NCBI GenBank assembly: GCA_037440105.1
Contig: JBBIUS010000007.1
Span: 1-35,892 of the forward strand
From: JBBIUS01 sp037440105
Lineage (GTDB): Bacteria; Patescibacteriota; Patescibacteriia; XYB2-FULL-38-15
Reading direction: 5' to 3'
DNA length: 35,892 nucleotides
Every line of letters starts with the position of its first letter. Position 1 is the first letter of the stretch. This document shows, piece after piece, positions 34,629 to 35,892 of the stretch. Position numbers and translations under genes: made by a program. Below the pieces are notes generated by a model. That model was not told where the DNA came from. It was given only the letters and a program-made list of their open reading frames with translations, and searched no databases.

Positions 34629-34699
34629 AAGGGATACGAATTACAAATCTTTTGCGAATTTACAAATATCAATTTCTAATCCGCTAATTCGCTAATCAA
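34629..34699. repeat. Repeat-rich spacer (GCTAATTCGCTAATC units)
   Basis: The archease-DUF72 spacer consists mainly of CTAATCCGCTAATTCGCTAATC-like units and GAATT(T)ACAAAT units. It is similar in style to the other palindromic spacers of this operon but has no clean long stem. Confidence 0.5.
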
Positions 34700-35440
34700 C
34701 TAATTCATTTTTAATAGTTGTTTTAATTCCCTTGCATTTTCTACTGCGTAACCAAACGCATCATTATTAAAGTAAGCGTATACATCCAAACCCCGCTTTG
34801 TCCATTTTTTAATTTTTTGCGCCCACTCTTGCATTTCTTTTTTACCGTAGCGCGAACCGTATAAAATTTTTCCGCCATGAAAGCGAAGATAAACAAAATC
34901 CGCGGTTATTTTTTCAATCTTTGGATAATATGGTGAATCAGCTAAACAAAGAGCAATATTATATTTTTTTAAAAGTTTATAAACCTCTTCGCAAAACCAA
35001 CTTTCATGACGAAATTCAAAAGCCTGCCGCAACTTATAGCGTGAAATATTTTTGAGAAAACTCTCCAAACGCCCTATGTTTTTTTTCCACGATGGAGGCA
35101 ATTGCCACAAAATTAAACCTACTTTTTCTTTTAGTAAATTCGCTCGATCAAAAAATAACTTGGCTGCTTCGCTAACTCCGCGCAATTTTTTAACATGGGT
35201 AATAAAACGGCTTCCTTTTAAAACAAAAATAAAATCTTTTGGCGTTCGCCTATACCAACTTTTAAATGCGCTCTCCTGAGGCAAGCGGTAAAAAGTAACA
35301 TTCAACTCAACTGTTTTAAAAAATTTTGTATAATGTTCAAGCCACTTATAAGAAGGTAAATCTTTAGGATAAAAAACTCCGCGCCAATGGTTATAATTGT
35401 AACCAGAAGTGCCGATATAAATTTTACCTTCTCTCACCAT
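34700..35440 (-). CDS. DUF72 (YecE-like) protein
   Basis: 246 residues. IYIGTSGYNYNHWRGVFYP at the start, the KFFKTVELNVTFYRLP segment, FIFVLKGSRFITHVKKL, the WQLPPSWKKN stretch, AFEFRHESW, LCLADSP, and VYLRFHGG and DVYAYFNNDAFGYAVENA at the end are the sequential hallmarks of DUF72, a TIM-barrel family of unknown biochemical role. No signal peptide is present, so it is cytoplasmic. It is flanked by two repeat-filled spacers between a phosphoribosyltransferase and archease; no functional link is evident. Confidence 0.92.
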   Translation of the reverse strand: MVREGKIYIGTSGYNYNHWRGVFYPKDLPSYKWLEHYTKFFKTVELNVTFYRLPQESAFKSWYRRTPKDFIFVLKGSRFITHVKKLRGVSEAAKLFFDRANLLKEKVGLILWQLPPSWKKNIGRLESFLKNISRYKLRQAFEFRHESWFCEEVYKLLKKYNIALCLADSPYYPKIEKITADFVYLRFHGGKILYGSRYGKKEMQEWAQKIKKWTKRGLDVYAYFNNDAFGYAVENARELKQLLKMN

Positions 35441-35460
35441 AATCCAAAAAATTCTACAAA

Positions 35461-35596
35461 ATTTCTAATTGACCTAATTTCTAATTGCTCTAATCAAATC
35501 CCAATGCCAAAATTTTTAATACTTTAAATTTAGTTATTTGTCATTTGGCATTGGGAATTATTTAGGTAAATTAGGTTAATTAGAAATTAGAAATTC
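35461..35596. repeat. Palindromic repeat of the CTAATTAACCTAATT family, copy B
   Basis: The left arm (35461-35509) of CTAATTGACCTAATTTCTAATTGCTCTAATC-like units ending CCCAATGCCAA is matched inversely by 35543-35596. It shares TTGCTCTAAT, CCTAATT and CCCAATG blocks with copy A. It fills the spacer between the phosphoribosyltransferase and DUF72 genes and touches the phosphoribosyltransferase stop codon. Confidence 0.82.
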
Positions 35597-35892
35597 TAAA
35601 TCGCGCTTAGATAATTCATTACTTCTTCATCGCTCAAATCGAACCATTCTTCATAAAAACTTGCCACAGCGTACGGATAGCTTTTTTGAACATAAAGAGA
35701 GATAACTTCATCAGCCGCTTGCCCAACTTCGCGATGCGCGCTCTCTGAAGCGGTTGGCACAGCTACTACAATTTTTGCTGGCCCCATCTTCCGCAAAAAT
35801 TTCACAGCCGCAAGCATTGTATATCCAGAAGCCAACCCATCGTCAACAACAATAACAATTTTATTTTTGATTTTTGGGAAAGGTCTGTCGCC
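35596..35892 (-). CDS. Phosphoribosyltransferase, partial (C-terminal part)
   Basis: Only the last 98 residues lie in the window; the gene continues beyond 35892. The frame is open to the edge and reads KIVIVVDDGLASGYTM, the PRPP-binding loop of type I phosphoribosyltransferases (two acidic residues, then G-x-A-S/T-G). It continues with the hydrophobic strand KIVVAVPTAS. This pattern fits the COG1926-like predicted phosphoribosyltransferases, whose substrate is unknown. The TTG at 35835 is an internal codon of this frame rather than a start. Confidence 0.85.
   Translation of the reverse strand, partial: GDRPFPKIKNKIVIVVDDGLASGYTMLAAVKFLRKMGPAKIVVAVPTASESAHREVGQAADEVISLYVQKSYPYAVASFYEEWFDLSDEEVMNYLSAI

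Overview
This is an AT-rich, gene-dense bacterial segment. It looks like Candidate Phyla Radiation (Patescibacteria), most likely Parcubacteria-like. Evidence for this: DUF4012 and DUF11-like surface proteins, a TrbC/VirB2-like membrane protein with Cys-rich repeats, RNase J, a eukaryote-type IleS, a single secreted thioredoxin-fold protein, weak Shine-Dalgarno signals, and many short AT-rich repeats both between and inside core genes. TGA is used as a stop codon (53-aa protein, DsbA-like gene, CCA enzyme), so UGA-as-Gly lineages (Gracilibacteria/Absconditabacteria) are unlikely. The lineage is inferred; no marker phylogeny could be run.

Layout: (1) 1-6.3 kb: a small Cys-rich unknown protein, divergent from a + strand run of ileS, a NIF3-family gene, ruvA and a FemAB-like aminoacyltransferase, then tRNA-Arg(CCG) with a terminator. 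(2) 6.5-15.6 kb: a - strand surface locus of polyprenyl-phosphate sugar transferase, three GT4-type glycosyltransferases, a DUF4012 protein and a membrane-anchored repeat protein. (3) 15.6-16.4 kb: an unusually large RNase P RNA gene (about 690 nt) with a clear promoter. It carries a 176-nt insert in the P3 loop and a repeat-derived palindrome in the P9 area. (4) 16.6-22.1 kb, - strand: trpS, RNase J, a rearranged tRNA-Leu locus, a peptide-binding protein, secG and a 53-aa protein. (5) 22.2-26.0 kb, + strand: a DsbA-like protein lacking the second active-site Cys, a TrbC-like Cys-rich protein, and a lipoprotein with a TIM-barrel hydrolase look, the strongest ribosome binding site in the window and a classic terminator. 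(6) 26.1-29.0 kb: uvrA. (7) 29.0-35.9 kb, - strand: phosphoribosyltransferase, DUF72, archease, rtcB, CCA-adding enzyme, rluD-type pseudouridine synthase, gmk, rplS, ending at a terminator shared with uvrA.

Two themes recur. First, RNA maturation genes are concentrated here: RNase P RNA, RNase J, RtcB, archease, CCA enzyme, pseudouridine synthase, two synthetases, and tRNAs that lack encoded CCA. Second, short palindromic or tandem repeats occupy many intergenic spacers and have entered reading frames (ileS, FemAB-like, glycosyltransferase, uvrA, archease) and the RNase P RNA, sometimes supplying start or stop codons. An 85-87 bp palindrome occurs twice, in opposite orientations (3550-3634 and 17571-17657). 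The most unusual items are the expanded RNase P RNA with its internal reading frame, and tRNA-Leu fragments flanking an intact tRNA-Leu between 12-bp inverted repeats.
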